64,000 nucleotides of DNA from Gammaproteobacteria bacterium (GCA_025358295.1 JANYJY010000074.1:1-64000); one strand, 5' to 3'. Positions 9,194 through 18,802 are shown, counted from the stretch's first letter. Made by a program: numbers and translations. The notes: generated from the sequence alone by a model not told the origin.

Positions 9194-10371
9194 TACCGCA
9201 CGGGCTCGATCTGCATTCGAGTGTGGAAGCCGGGCAGATCCAGGCTGCGCACCAGGTTTCCGCCCGTCTCGTACACATCGAGACGCTCGCCGGCCTGCAC
9301 CAGCATGAGCGGTTCGGCAGCATGGGTCAGCGCAATCGAGGAACCCGGTCGCGCAAGCCGCAGCCGTTTGATGCGTGCTTTGGTGGCAGTATTGAACACC
9401 CAGACCTCGTTGGCGGCATCCTTATGCGTACCTTCATGCGCGTCCGCCTGCATCAAGACGTACAATTGTTTCTGTTCGTCCCCAGCTACGATTTGCCATC
9501 CGCTCGGGCGCCAATGGCCCGCGGCGTCGGCTGCCGGAACCAAAGGCCAGTCCGGCAGAATCTTCACCGCGTCGCCCCGCATATCGATGGGCTGGATGCG
9601 GCCATGCAAGCTTGGAAAATAGCGAATGCCCCCCACCAGGGTGGATGCGGTAAACAACGGGTCCGTATCCATGGGATTGAATGCAGCGGATTCGGAGCGG
9701 CCGGCAACGGCGCCGTTGGCATCGAGTCGCACGGTCAACATCGTGCCGCTGGAACACAGCGTGGAAAAACCGCGTGTGCCCGAGGGATATACCAAGGAAC
9801 AGCCCGGAATTTCCACCTCTCCGAGTACCTGCCGCTTCACCAGGTCAACGACGGTCACCGAAGAGGCCGGCGTAAAGTTGAACACCAGAGCCATGCGCTG
9901 CTCGTCGGTGAACGCGATCAATCCTTCCATGGACGTGATCAGGGCGCGCTTGCCGCCCGGCAGCACGATCTCCCCGAGTGGGTTCAGGGTCTTGGTGTCG
10001 TAGATGGTGATGAAATCGGTGCGCACACCGCGCGAGCCGCGCGACCACACCGTATCCGCCACATAAATTTCCGGCCGCTTGTCGGGAACCAGGAGGGTAG
10101 CCGAATCGTGGGCCTGCAATTGACCCTTCACTTCGCGACTGTCGCTGCCGACATTGCGCAATTCAATGCGATCGCCGGAGTAATTGAGAAAGCTCCACCC
10201 GGTAGGATACTTCGCCGGCAGAGATTCCACTTTCGGTATCGTTTCCGCCGGCAGGGGCGCCGGAAACTCAGCCGTCGATGCGTGGGCCGCGGCCGCGCAA
10301 GCCGCCACCGCGATAAGTGCCAGCCGCACGCCAATTGCAATGGGCGCAGCCTTTGACGTACATGATCTCAT
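9193..10371 (-). CDS. mauB: TTQ amine dehydrogenase large subunit
   Basis: A 392-residue exported subunit forming the seven-bladed beta-propeller that packs against the TTQ small subunit. The N-terminus is a cleavable signal ending near AAAAHA. Family blocks include TDFITIYDTKTL, LPGGKRALITS and HWRPSGWQ; DAHEGTHKDAANEVWVF is closer to AauB-type than MADH-type sequences. It is the first gene of the operon. The ATG at 10371 is preferred because the signal peptide begins there and an AGAGAGG sequence lies about a dozen bases upstream; the reading frame is open further 5'. The upstream 140 bases separate it from a divergent exporter gene. Confidence 0.92.
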   Translation of the reverse strand: MRSCTSKAAPIAIGVRLALIAVAACAAAAHASTAEFPAPLPAETIPKVESLPAKYPTGWSFLNYSGDRIELRNVGSDSREVKGQLQAHDSATLLVPDKRPEIYVADTVWSRGSRGVRTDFITIYDTKTLNPLGEIVLPGGKRALITSMEGLIAFTDEQRMALVFNFTPASSVTVVDLVKRQVLGEVEIPGCSLVYPSGTRGFSTLCSSGTMLTVRLDANGAVAGRSESAAFNPMDTDPLFTASTLVGGIRYFPSLHGRIQPIDMRGDAVKILPDWPLVPAADAAGHWRPSGWQIVAGDEQKQLYVLMQADAHEGTHKDAANEVWVFNTATKARIKRLRLARPGSSIALTHAAEPLMLVQAGERLDVYETGGNLVRSLDLPGFHTRMQIEPVR

Positions 10372-10513
10372 TACAGTTAAGCCTCTCTTCGCATTGTTAT
10401 TGCGGCCACGAGCTGGCGGCCATGCTGGATTCCAGTGTACGTGAACTACCTCCAACTGAATACTGTCACGCGTTGTCGGGCATTTCTGCCGTGCCAGCAG
10501 GTATATTGTCGCG

Positions 10514-11413
10514 ATGAATGCCGCGCAACTTGCATTTTATGCCGCCATCGGCGTAGCCCTCGTGGCCTTCACTCTTGGCGCAATACGCGCGGCGCGGCGC
10601 AGCACGACTTTGCGCTGGCCGACTCCCATCGAAATATTGATCGGTTTCGTCACGACCTTTTTCGACACACTGGGAATCGGATCGTTTGCGCCGACGACGG
10701 CCATATACAAACTGCGCCGCATCGTCCGCGATGAATTGATTCCCGGCACTCTGAACGTCGGTCACACGCTCGCGGCCATCGCCGAGGCGCTCATATTCGT
10801 GGCGGCCATTGTCATCGAACCTGTCCTGCTGATCACCACGATCGGCAGCGCTGCGGCGGGGGCGTGGCTCGGCGCCGGCGTGGTGGCGCGCCTGCCGCGG
10901 CGGGCGATTCAAATCGTCATGGGCATCGCGCTGCTGATCGCCGGCTGCACCTTCACCGCCATGAATCTGGGCGCCCTGCCCGGTGGCGGTACGGCGATGA
11001 GTCTCGCCGGGTGGAAATTCGGTCTCGCAGTGGGCGTGAATTTTGTGCTCGGCGCGCTGATGAGCGCCGGCATCGGCCTGTATGCACCCTGCATGATCAC
11101 CCTTGCGCTGCTCGGCATGCATCCGCTGGCCGCCTTCCCGATCATGATGGGCTCATGTGCATTGCTGCAGCCCGTGGCCAGCCTGCAATTCTTCAAAACC
11201 GGCAAGTTCGCATGGGGACCGTCCATCGGCCTGACCTTTGGCGGAGTATTCGGGGTGCTCATCGCTGCATTTGTCGTCAAGTCGCTGCCGCTGTATGCCT
11301 TGCGCTGGCTCATTATTGTGGTCATCGCCTACGCGGCATTCGCCATGCTACGTTCGGCGGCACGCACCGAGAACCCAAGCAACGCACTTACCGCGCGAGA
11401 CACCTGTGTATAG
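10514..11413 (+). CDS. TauE/SafE-like anion exporter family membrane protein
   Basis: A 299-residue polytopic membrane protein with about eight hydrophobic segments and a duplicated architecture. The paired motifs FFDTLGIGSFAPTTAIYKL near residue 55 and LGALMSAGIGLYAPCMITLALLG near residue 190 are the repeat signatures of the TauE/SafE (DUF81) permeases, which export sulfite, sulfoacetate and related anions. It diverges from the amine dehydrogenase operon. The start ATG sits after a TATATTG-rich stretch with no strong Shine-Dalgarno. The substrate is unassigned. Confidence 0.78.
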   Translation: MNAAQLAFYAAIGVALVAFTLGAIRAARRSTTLRWPTPIEILIGFVTTFFDTLGIGSFAPTTAIYKLRRIVRDELIPGTLNVGHTLAAIAEALIFVAAIVIEPVLLITTIGSAAAGAWLGAGVVARLPRRAIQIVMGIALLIAGCTFTAMNLGALPGGGTAMSLAGWKFGLAVGVNFVLGALMSAGIGLYAPCMITLALLGMHPLAAFPIMMGSCALLQPVASLQFFKTGKFAWGPSIGLTFGGVFGVLIAAFVVKSLPLYALRWLIIVVIAYAAFAMLRSAARTENPSNALTARDTCV

Positions 11414-11771
11414 ACTACTTGTCCGGCCAATGACGCTTGGTTTACTACTCTTTTGCGGCGCAATCCAGGCCGGCGTAAACGACCTTGTCATCCACGCGGG
11501 CACCTTGTTCGACGGCCTTTCCGACCCACCGCAACACCAAGTCTCGATTCTGGTGCGAGACGATAAGATCGTGTCGGTCGAATCCGGATACCAATCTGCG
11601 GCAGGCGCCGAAGTCATCGATCTGTCGAGCGCCACGGTAATGCCGGGATTCATCGACTGCCATGTTCACATCTCGGCGTTGCTGGCGGCCCGTACGAATG
11701 CCACGCAATACTGGCTGACCCACTCCGATACCGACCGTGCTTTGGATGCCACCGCGCCGGCACCGAACTAG
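11406..11771 (+). pseudogene. truncated amidohydrolase (N-terminal remnant)
   Basis: This stub encodes a signal peptide (MTLGLLLFCGAIQAG from an internal ATG at 11430; a GTG at 11406 is upstream) and the first domain of a secreted imidazolonepropionase-like amidohydrolase, including VMPGFIDCHVHIS with the first metal-binding His pair. Homologues of this kind are usually over 400 residues. Here the frame stops after about 120 residues and an acetyltransferase gene begins 10 bases later, so the catalytic barrel is missing. No remainder was found in the other frames. It is best read as a deletion remnant and is distinct from the intact amidohydrolase at 1976. Confidence 0.75.
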
Positions 11772-11781
11772 CGGCGCCCCC

Positions 11782-12324
11782 ATGGCAGTCACGTTGCGCC
11801 CGGCAACCTTCGACGACATTGCGCAGCTCGAAGCATTGATCGCCCGGTCCGCCCGCGCGATGAGCCCCGCGCACTACCGGCCCGCCCAGATCGAAGGCGC
11901 CCTACGCGGAGCCTTCGGCGTCGACACTCAACTTCTGACCGACCGGACCTACTTTGCCGCCGCAGAAGCCGGTCGCTTGGTCGGCTGCGGAGGCTGGAGC
12001 TATCGGTCCACTCTATTCGGCAGCGACGCCCGAGGCGGTCGCGACGCCTCGATTCTGGATCCGCGCTCCCATGCCGCAAAGATTCGCGCGTTCTTTATCG
12101 ATCCCGACAAAGCTCGGCGCGGAATTGGCTCGCTGCTGCTCCAGCACTGCGAAACGGAGGCGCGTGCCCATGGCTTTGCTCGCGTGGAACTCGTCGCGAC
12201 GCTGGCCGGCGTCCCTCTTTATGCCGCGCGTGGCTACGCCGCGGGGGACATGATCCGATTCGACGTCGGGAGCGGAGAGACCATCGAATTCATTCCGATG
12301 CACAAGACTCTAGTCGCGCCATAG
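11782..12324 (+). CDS. GNAT family N-acetyltransferase
   Basis: A 180-residue GCN5-related acyltransferase. The acetyl-CoA-binding motif A is at AFFIDPDKARRGIGSLLL (R-x-x-G-I-G-S), preceded by a beta-strand carrying VGCGGW and followed by VPLYAARGY, the usual C-terminal block. The start ATG gives MAVTLRPATFDDI, the standard N-terminal strand of the family; 15 extra codons upstream are in frame but overlap the amidohydrolase remnant. The 3' end overlaps the convergent DUF1415 gene by 15 bases. The substrate (small molecule or protein N-terminus) cannot be assigned. Confidence 0.85.
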   Translation: MAVTLRPATFDDIAQLEALIARSARAMSPAHYRPAQIEGALRGAFGVDTQLLTDRTYFAAAEAGRLVGCGGWSYRSTLFGSDARGGRDASILDPRSHAAKIRAFFIDPDKARRGIGSLLLQHCETEARAHGFARVELVATLAGVPLYAARGYAAGDMIRFDVGSGETIEFIPMHKTLVAP

Positions 12325-12849
12325 CCGTTGCCATCCCGCATGGCCGAGATCGCGCAGCGTGCGGATGTTGCGCCGATAGATCTCATCGGTGTCGGGCACC
12401 GCCGCAATGGCTCGCTCGATACTGGCTTCTCGCAAAAGATGCAGCATGGGGAAGGGAGACCGATTGGTATAGTTTTCGATGTCTTCGGGCTGGCTATCGG
12501 CAAATTGGTACTGTGGGTGAAAACTGGCGACCTGCAGCTCTCCTTCCAAGTTCAACTCCTCGATCGTCGCCTCGCACACGTCGAGGAAGTCGTTGTACTC
12601 GATGAAGTCTTCCAGGACCCAGGGATGGATCAACAACACGGTCTCGCACACAGCGGGGTCCGTGATCTGCAAGCCGGTCAACTCCGAACGAAGCTCCGCC
12701 AACAGCCCGGCGGCGGACCTTTGCTCACTGACACGAAAACCCACGCGATTGCCGCGGTAGACGCTCTCCGCAAACGGACAGAGGTTGAGGCCGATGACCG
12801 ATTTTTCCAGCCAGCGGCGCGTAGCCGTGATGATTTCTTCACCGGTAAT
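12310..12849 (-). CDS. DUF1415 family protein, probable ATT start
   Basis: A protein of about 179 residues whose N-terminal part, ATRRWLEKSVIGLNLCPFA, is the signature of the uncharacterised DUF1415 family; HPWVLEDFIEYNDFLD and FHPQYQFAD follow. The frame is open upstream to a TAG near 12913, but there is no ATG, GTG or TTG between that stop and a GTG at 12744, which would delete the conserved N-terminus. An ATT at 12849-12847 lies exactly where the family begins and has GGAGAA six bases upstream. I therefore place the start there. Loss of a normal start by mutation is the alternative. Confidence 0.75.
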   Translation of the reverse strand: MTGEEIITATRRWLEKSVIGLNLCPFAESVYRGNRVGFRVSEQRSAAGLLAELRSELTGLQITDPAVCETVLLIHPWVLEDFIEYNDFLDVCEATIEELNLEGELQVASFHPQYQFADSQPEDIENYTNRSPFPMLHLLREASIERAIAAVPDTDEIYRRNIRTLRDLGHAGWQRLWRD

Positions 12850-12861
12850 GGCAGATTCTCC
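12850..12861 (-). promoter_or_regulatory. Shine-Dalgarno before ATT start
   Basis: On the minus strand GGAGAA (12861-12856) is followed by six bases and then ATT. The motif and spacing are optimal for initiation and are the main reason for choosing the ATT as start of the DUF1415 gene. Confidence 0.6.
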
Positions 12862-12958
12862 GATATGAACTGCAGCCGTGGCTCGGTTCGCCCAATGATG
12901 CGCAGTCTAAGCTCAGTCAGTTCGAGTATCCTAGTGACTCGCCGCCACTTGAGAGTCA

Positions 12959-13996
12959 ATGCCGATGCCACAATCAATTCCAGCCACGCTGATTCCCGGT
13001 GACGGGATCGGTCCCGAGATCGTTGATGCCACGATGGCCGCCTTGGACGCGCTCGGCGCACCCTTCGAATGGGATACCCAGATCGCAGGCCTGGAGGGTG
13101 TGAAAACGGCGGGCGATCCCCTCCCCGCAAAGACGATCGAAAGCATCAGGCGAACCCGCCTGGCGTTGAAGGGGCCCCTCGAGACTCCGTCGGGCGGCGG
13201 GTATCGTTCCTCCAACGTGCGACTGCGAGAAGAGTTCAAGCTGTACGCAAATCTACGCCCGGCACGCACATTGATTCCGGGAGGGCGCTTCGACAATATT
13301 GATCTGGTGGTGGTCCGCGAGAACCTGGAAGGTCTCTACATCGGTCACGAACACTATATCCAGATCGATGACGATCCTCATGCCGTCGCCATGGCAACCG
13401 GCGTGAACACCCGCCAGGGGAGCCGCCGGCTCCTGGAATATGCCTTCGAGCACGCTGTCGCGACCGGCCGTAAGAAAGTGAGCATCGTCCACAAGGCCAA
13501 CATCATGAAGGCCTTGACCGGGATTTTTTTGGAGACCGGCCTGGAACTCTACGAGCGCAAGTACAAGGGCCGCTTCACCCTCGACACGGTCATCATCGAC
13601 GCCTGCGCCATGAAGCTGGTGCTCAATCCCTGGCAATTCGACATGTTGGTCACCACCAATCTATTCGGCGACATCCTGTCCGATCTGGTCGCCGGCCTGG
13701 TCGGCGGCTTGGGAATGACACCGGGGGCAAACATCGGCGCGAATGCCGCGATATTTGAAGCCGTACACGGTTCGGCCCCCGACATCGCCGGCAAGGGCGT
13801 GGCAAACCCCATCGCCCTGATGCTTGCCGCGGCCATGATGCTCGAGCACTGCCACCTGCCGCACATGGCCGCTCGCCTGCGGACCGCCATCGATCAGACA
13901 CTCAATATCGACAAGGCAAGGACCGGAGACCTGGGCGGGTCCACCCGCACCGCCGACTTCACCCGCGCGCTGGTAAGGCGCATTGCGAATGCCTGA
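12959..13996 (+). CDS. isocitrate dehydrogenase, NAD-type (isocitrate/isopropylmalate dehydrogenase family)
   Basis: A 345-residue beta-decarboxylating dehydrogenase. PGDGIGPE (13-20) is the nucleotide-side motif. [18 protein letters not shown] (84-101) is characteristic of isocitrate-binding members. Lys179 in VHKANIMK and Asp238/Asp242 in LFGDILSDL match the catalytic Lys and metal ligands, and [10 protein letters not shown] (271-280) is the family signature. The combination fits NAD-dependent isocitrate dehydrogenase of the TCA cycle better than 3-isopropylmalate dehydrogenase; homoisocitrate dehydrogenase cannot be excluded. It is divergent from the DUF1415 gene and stands alone upstream of an ABC exporter. 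Confidence 0.85.
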   Translation: MPMPQSIPATLIPGDGIGPEIVDATMAALDALGAPFEWDTQIAGLEGVKTAGDPLPAKTIESIRRTRLALKGPLETPSGGGYRSSNVRLREEFKLYANLRPARTLIPGGRFDNIDLVVVRENLEGLYIGHEHYIQIDDDPHAVAMATGVNTRQGSRRLLEYAFEHAVATGRKKVSIVHKANIMKALTGIFLETGLELYERKYKGRFTLDTVIIDACAMKLVLNPWQFDMLVTTNLFGDILSDLVAGLVGGLGMTPGANIGANAAIFEAVHGSAPDIAGKGVANPIALMLAAAMMLEHCHLPHMAARLRTAIDQTLNIDKARTGDLGGSTRTADFTRALVRRIANA

Positions 13997-14024
13997 TGAA
14001 TACGGCGCCGGCCCGGACATTGCG

Positions 14025-14944
<920 letters not shown>

Positions 14945-14948
<4 letters not shown>

Positions 14949-15733
14949 GCCGGCCGCTGTCGCTGCCCGCCTTCAACCGCCATGGCGTTTGGGCCATCTA
15001 TAAATTCGAGATCGCCCGCTCGTTGCGCACGCTGGTGCAAAGCCTGATAACCCCAGTAATCACCACGTCGCTGTACTTCGTCGTCTTCGGCGCCGCCATC
15101 GGTTCACGGCTGTCGACGCCCGGCGGGGTCAGTTACGGCGCGTTCATCGTGCCGGGTCTGATCATGCTGGCGTTATTTACCGAGAGCCTCTCCAACGCGT
15201 CGTTCGGAATTTATTTTCCGAAGTTCACGGGCACGATCTACGAGCTTCTGTCGGCGCCTGTTTCCTATGTCGAAATCGTCATTGCTTACGTTGGCGCGGC
15301 GTCGACCAAATCGGTGGTGCTCGGATTGACCATACTCATCACGGCTGCGCTGTTCGTGCCGATCAAAATTCTCCATCCCGCATGGATGATCGCGTTCCTG
15401 TTGATGACCGCATTCACTTTCAGCCTGTTCGGATTCATTATCGGCATCCTCGCCAAGGGATTCGAACAATTGCAGTTCATCCCCATGCTGATCATCACTC
15501 CGCTCACTTTTCTTGGCGGCGCATTCTATTCCATCGACATGCTGCCGCCTGCCTGGCGGACTTTCAGCCTGTTCAATCCCATCGTGTATCTCATCAGCGG
15601 CTTCCGCTGGAGCTTCTATGGCACCGCCGATGTCAGCGTCGGCGTAAGCATGAGTATGACGGTAGGCTTCCTGCTCGTTTGCCTGGGCGTTGTTGCCTGG
15701 GTTTTCAAGACCGGATTCCGGCTGAAGAACTGA
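14945..15733 (+). CDS. ABC-2 type transporter permease
   Basis: A 262-residue membrane protein with six predicted helices and the ABC-2 signature near its C-terminus: [26 protein letters not shown], then [13 protein letters not shown]. It pairs with the ATP-binding protein that overlaps it by 4 bases (ATGA). Such half-size permeases dimerise and export drugs, lipids or polysaccharides; no substrate clue is present. The downstream hydrolase begins three bases after its stop and may be co-transcribed. Confidence 0.88.
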
Positions 15734-15736
15734 GGC

Positions 15737-16693
15737 ATGACTATGATCCCTGCACGCATCCTTATTTTGTTCGGCGGTGCGTTGCTCGCCGCGGCGGGCA
15801 TTTGTGCATTTGCCGTTGCCGCGCCAGCGGAGCCACCGCCGCTCAAGATCGATCTCAACGCATTCGATGCAAGCAAAAAATTGATCGCGCTGCCGGACGG
15901 TGAGTCGCTTGCCTACATCGACATGGGCGACCCCTCGGGCCGCGCAGTGGTGCTGATTCATGGCTACACCGACAATGCGCGCGATTGGGTGCCGATGCTG
16001 CCGTACTTGGCGAAGGGCTACCGGTTGATTCTGGTCGATATCCGCGGCCATGGGCAATCCAGTAAGCCAGAATGTTGTTATGCCCGACTCGACTTTGCCT
16101 ACGACATCAAGCTGCTGCTCGATGCGCTCGGCATCGGCAAGGCGGACATTGTCGGACACTCCCTGGGCAGCATCATTGCGCAAACCTTCGCCGAATACTG
16201 GCCGGAGCGCACCGCGCATGTCGTGTTGATTTCCTCTACCGGCGGTGAACCCCCCGGACGGCCGCCAAAAGCACCGCAATTCGATTTCGCCGCGGAAATC
16301 CGCAAGCTCAAGGAACCCATCGAAGCCGACTCGCCCTTTATGATTGCTTGGTGGGATTCGCCGACGCCGGTGGATCCCGATTTCATCCGCCGACAGCGCA
16401 AGGATGCGGCCGGTATTCCGTTACGCGTCTGGCTCGCTGTCCTCGATCAGGGACTGCAGTCCAACAACGCCTATGCCGATCTACAGGGCACTCTGCCGCG
16501 GCTCAAGGCGCCCACCCTGCTCATTTGGGGAAGTAAGGATCCCATCATGGAAGAAGATGTGAGGCAGTCCCTGAGAGTCGCCTTGCCGAAGGCCGAAGTG
16601 AAAATCTTCGACGGGCTCGGCCACAATCCATTCTGGGAGAACCCGCGCAGCGTCGCGGATGTCATCAACGCATTTCTTGCCGTTCCTATCTAG
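15737..16693 (+). CDS. alpha/beta-fold hydrolase, exported or membrane-anchored
   Basis: A 318-residue hydrolase with a hydrophobic N-terminal signal (about residues 7-30). The catalytic triad is visible: Ser142 in GHSLGS, Asp268 in WGSKDPI and His296 in GLGHNPF; HGYTDN (75-80) forms the oxyanion region. The fold is shared by lipases, esterases and epoxide hydrolases, so the reaction is not defined; the Ser nucleophile makes an esterase or lipase likelier than a haloalkane dehalogenase. It follows the ABC exporter after three bases and its 3' end overlaps the convergent NCS1 permease by 4 bases. Confidence 0.82.
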   Translation: MTMIPARILILFGGALLAAAGICAFAVAAPAEPPPLKIDLNAFDASKKLIALPDGESLAYIDMGDPSGRAVVLIHGYTDNARDWVPMLPYLAKGYRLILVDIRGHGQSSKPECCYARLDFAYDIKLLLDALGIGKADIVGHSLGSIIAQTFAEYWPERTAHVVLISSTGGEPPGRPPKAPQFDFAAEIRKLKEPIEADSPFMIAWWDSPTPVDPDFIRRQRKDAAGIPLRVWLAVLDQGLQSNNAYADLQGTLPRLKAPTLLIWGSKDPIMEEDVRQSLRVALPKAEVKIFDGLGHNPFWENPRSVADVINAFLAVPI

Positions 16694-18114
16694 GCTGCAT
16701 CCGGGTCCAAATCCCGATCCGCCGCGTGACAGCGGTGCCGATCCGCGGTCACGTCGAGCGAGCGGCAGGCGGCGATGTAGACGAGTGCGGATACCGGCAG
16801 GCCGATGAGCATCGCTATGTCGGCGCCGCCCAGCGCCCTCGCCACCGGCCCCTTGAAATGCTCGGTGCTAAAGAACGGAATCATGGCGACGAAGCCGATG
16901 CCATACGCCCACAGGCCGCGCCAGTTCCAACGTCCATACATGCCGCGCGGATTGAAAATCTCGCGCACCGAGTAGTGGCCCTTTCGAATGAGATAGAAGT
17001 CGACCAAATTGATGGCCGTCCAAGGCGTAAAGAGATATAGGAGTACCGCAAGGAATTCGCTAAATTTCTCGACGAAATTGTGCGAGGACGCCAAGGCCAG
17101 GCTGGTGGCTGCCACGGTCGACACGAGCAGTGTCATGAGCCGCTTGGCAAGAGTCGGCCGGCCGGGCTTGATGGAATCCATGACGCTCAGAAGGGTCAGC
17201 GATGCGCCGTAGTAGTTGAGCGATGTGATGGTGACGAGCCCCAAAAGCGAGCACAGCAACAGCGGCTTGCCGAACCCCGGCAATACCTGGTCAGCCACGG
17301 TGCGAAGCGCCGTCGCCACTTCCGATGTCCGATACAGCGCGGAAGACAGAGTGCCGACCAGCATCATCCAGGTGCCGCCGATGAACGCCCCCAGGTAGGT
17401 CCACCAGAACGAAGCCCCGACTCCCACATTGCGCGGCAGGTAGCGCGAATAATCCGAAACGTAAATTGACCAAGCGATCTGATAGGAAGCAGCCGCGAAG
17501 AATTGGGTCAGAAAGGGCACGGCACGGAAGTCCCGCAGCGCGATTTCCTGCGGCGGCAGCTGAATCTTTACCACCACCGCCACCGTGAACACGAATAGCG
17601 CGCCGATCAGGATGTACGCCACCCATCGTTGCGCGACGTGAATCAGGTCATAGCCGATCACCGCCAGCGAAACGGACAGCAGCGTGAACACCACTATGGT
17701 CAGGTTCCAATCCCCACCGTAGAGGGACAGCACAGTCTGCGCCGCCAGAATTTGATTGAATGCGTTGAATCCGATGTAAGCAATGAGCGCCACACCCCAC
17801 ACCAGGAGCGCACCCACATAGCCGAATTGGGGCCGCGACTGGATCATTTGTGGCAGCCCCAGCTGCGGACCTTGCGTGGAATGGAAGGCCATGAAAAAGG
17901 TGCCGAAGGCGCATCCGAAAATCACGGCAAGCGCCATCCAGACCAAATTGCCGCCGAGCGCGACTCCGACAACGCCGGTCGCGACCGTCGCCAGGTGCGC
18001 GTCGCCCGAGAACCAAACCGGCCAAAGGTGCCACACCTTGCCGTGCCGTTCGGCAATGGGCACGTAGTCTATGGAGCGCTTTTCAATCATCAATTCGCCG
18101 AATTTCGCCGTCAT
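16690..18114 (-). CDS. NCS1-family nucleobase:cation symporter
   Basis: A 474-residue membrane protein with about 12 helices. The N-terminal IEKRSIDYVPIAERHGKVW block is a hallmark of the nucleobase-cation symporter-1 family (cytosine, purine, hydantoin permeases), as are FHSTQGPQLGLPQMIQSRPQFGY and the NLVDFYLIRKGHYSV segment before the last helices. An ATG at codon 9 is an alternative start. No nucleobase catabolic genes lie beside it, so the substrate stays open. The C-terminal tail of about 15 residues is rich in Asp, His and Arg. Confidence 0.87.
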   Translation of the reverse strand: MTAKFGELMIEKRSIDYVPIAERHGKVWHLWPVWFSGDAHLATVATGVVGVALGGNLVWMALAVIFGCAFGTFFMAFHSTQGPQLGLPQMIQSRPQFGYVGALLVWGVALIAYIGFNAFNQILAAQTVLSLYGGDWNLTIVVFTLLSVSLAVIGYDLIHVAQRWVAYILIGALFVFTVAVVVKIQLPPQEIALRDFRAVPFLTQFFAAASYQIAWSIYVSDYSRYLPRNVGVGASFWWTYLGAFIGGTWMMLVGTLSSALYRTSEVATALRTVADQVLPGFGKPLLLCSLLGLVTITSLNYYGASLTLLSVMDSIKPGRPTLAKRLMTLLVSTVAATSLALASSHNFVEKFSEFLAVLLYLFTPWTAINLVDFYLIRKGHYSVREIFNPRGMYGRWNWRGLWAYGIGFVAMIPFFSTEHFKGPVARALGGADIAMLIGLPVSALVYIAACRSLDVTADRHRCHAADRDLDPDAA

Positions 18115-18253
18115 CTATGGCTCTTTTGTCGGTGACACCGAAGAAAATACTAACATCTGGGCAAGCCTGCTGCGCCGCATTCCGGCCCGACTCGCAAAAT
18201 CATCGCTGCTGCTCCGTCGCCGTCTGGACACTCGTATAGGCAGTTGCATTTAT

Positions 18254-18289
18254 TTAACCATACGGTTAACCTTCTCTGCAATGGTTAAC
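18254..18289 (+). promoter_or_regulatory. candidate ArsR operator (inverted repeat plus third half-site)
   Basis: TTAACC (18254-18259) and GGTTAA (18264-18269) form a perfect 6-bp inverted repeat with a 4-base spacer, and a third GGTTAAC lies at 18283-18289, 41 bases before the VOC gene. Small ArsR repressors bind such short palindromes near their own promoter, and an ArsR gene lies two genes downstream. Operator function is inference. Confidence 0.5.
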
Positions 18290-18330
18290 AATCACCCCGA
18301 TTGTCGACACCTAACCCAACGGAGCGAAGC

Positions 18331-18786
18331 ATGATTCCCACTCCCAGCGACTGGCCGCGAATTTCCAGCAGTGTGTTCTACCAGGATGCGGCGGCCGCCA
18401 TCGATTGGCTGTGCGAGGCCTTTGGGTTTGAAGTGCGGCTTAAAGTGGAAGGTGACAACGGCCGGATCGAACACAGCGAGCTGACTTACGGTGAGGGCCT
18501 GATCATGGTCGGCCAGGAAACGCAGGATTCCGAGCGACCCTGGAAAAAATCGATGCGCAGCCCCAAATCCCTCAACGGCGTCTGCACTCAAAGTATGATG
18601 ATTTTCGTCGACGACGCGAAGGCCCATTGCACGCGCGCGCGCGCGCGCGGCGCGCAAATCGTCGAGGAACCCGCGGTCCACGACTACGGCGAGGACTATT
18701 GGTCGGACATGAGTTACGGCGCCCTCGATCTGGAGGGGCATATGTGGTGGATTACCCAGCGACTGCGCAACCCTCCAATGCCTTGA
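18331..18786 (+). CDS. VOC superfamily (glyoxalase/bleomycin-resistance-like) protein
   Basis: A 151-residue vicinal-oxygen-chelate-fold protein of the PhnB/YaeR-like type: VFYQDAAAAIDWLCEAFGFEVRLKV at the start and DYGEDYWSDMSYGALDLEGHMWWI at the end, with Glu and His positions suitable for metal binding. The ATG is preceded by GGAGCG; a TTG 10 codons upstream is less likely. Codons for residues 100-108 run through an unbroken (CG)9 tract. It begins a three-gene set with an ArsR regulator and an SRPBCC protein, a common grouping in proteobacteria whose function is usually undefined. Confidence 0.82.
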   Translation: MIPTPSDWPRISSSVFYQDAAAAIDWLCEAFGFEVRLKVEGDNGRIEHSELTYGEGLIMVGQETQDSERPWKKSMRSPKSLNGVCTQSMMIFVDDAKAHCTRARARGAQIVEEPAVHDYGEDYWSDMSYGALDLEGHMWWITQRLRNPPMP

Positions 18787-18802
18787 ACGCGGATCTGGAA
18801 TT

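Noticed and set aside
8962-10356. A 464-codon open frame on the plus strand across the amine dehydrogenase genes
   Set aside because: It is antisense to mauB and mauE, whose domains are unmistakable. Its translation has no domain and is rich in Arg, His and Gln, as GC-rich shadow frames are.
13983-14024. Upstream ATG for the ABC ATP-binding gene
   Set aside because: It overlaps the end of the isocitrate dehydrogenase gene and adds residues outside the family; the ATG at 14025 begins the standard first strand.
15173-16279. A 368-codon open frame on the minus strand
   Set aside because: It is antisense to the ABC-2 permease and the alpha/beta hydrolase, both with clear motifs, and its product is a low-complexity His/Asp/Glu-rich sequence.
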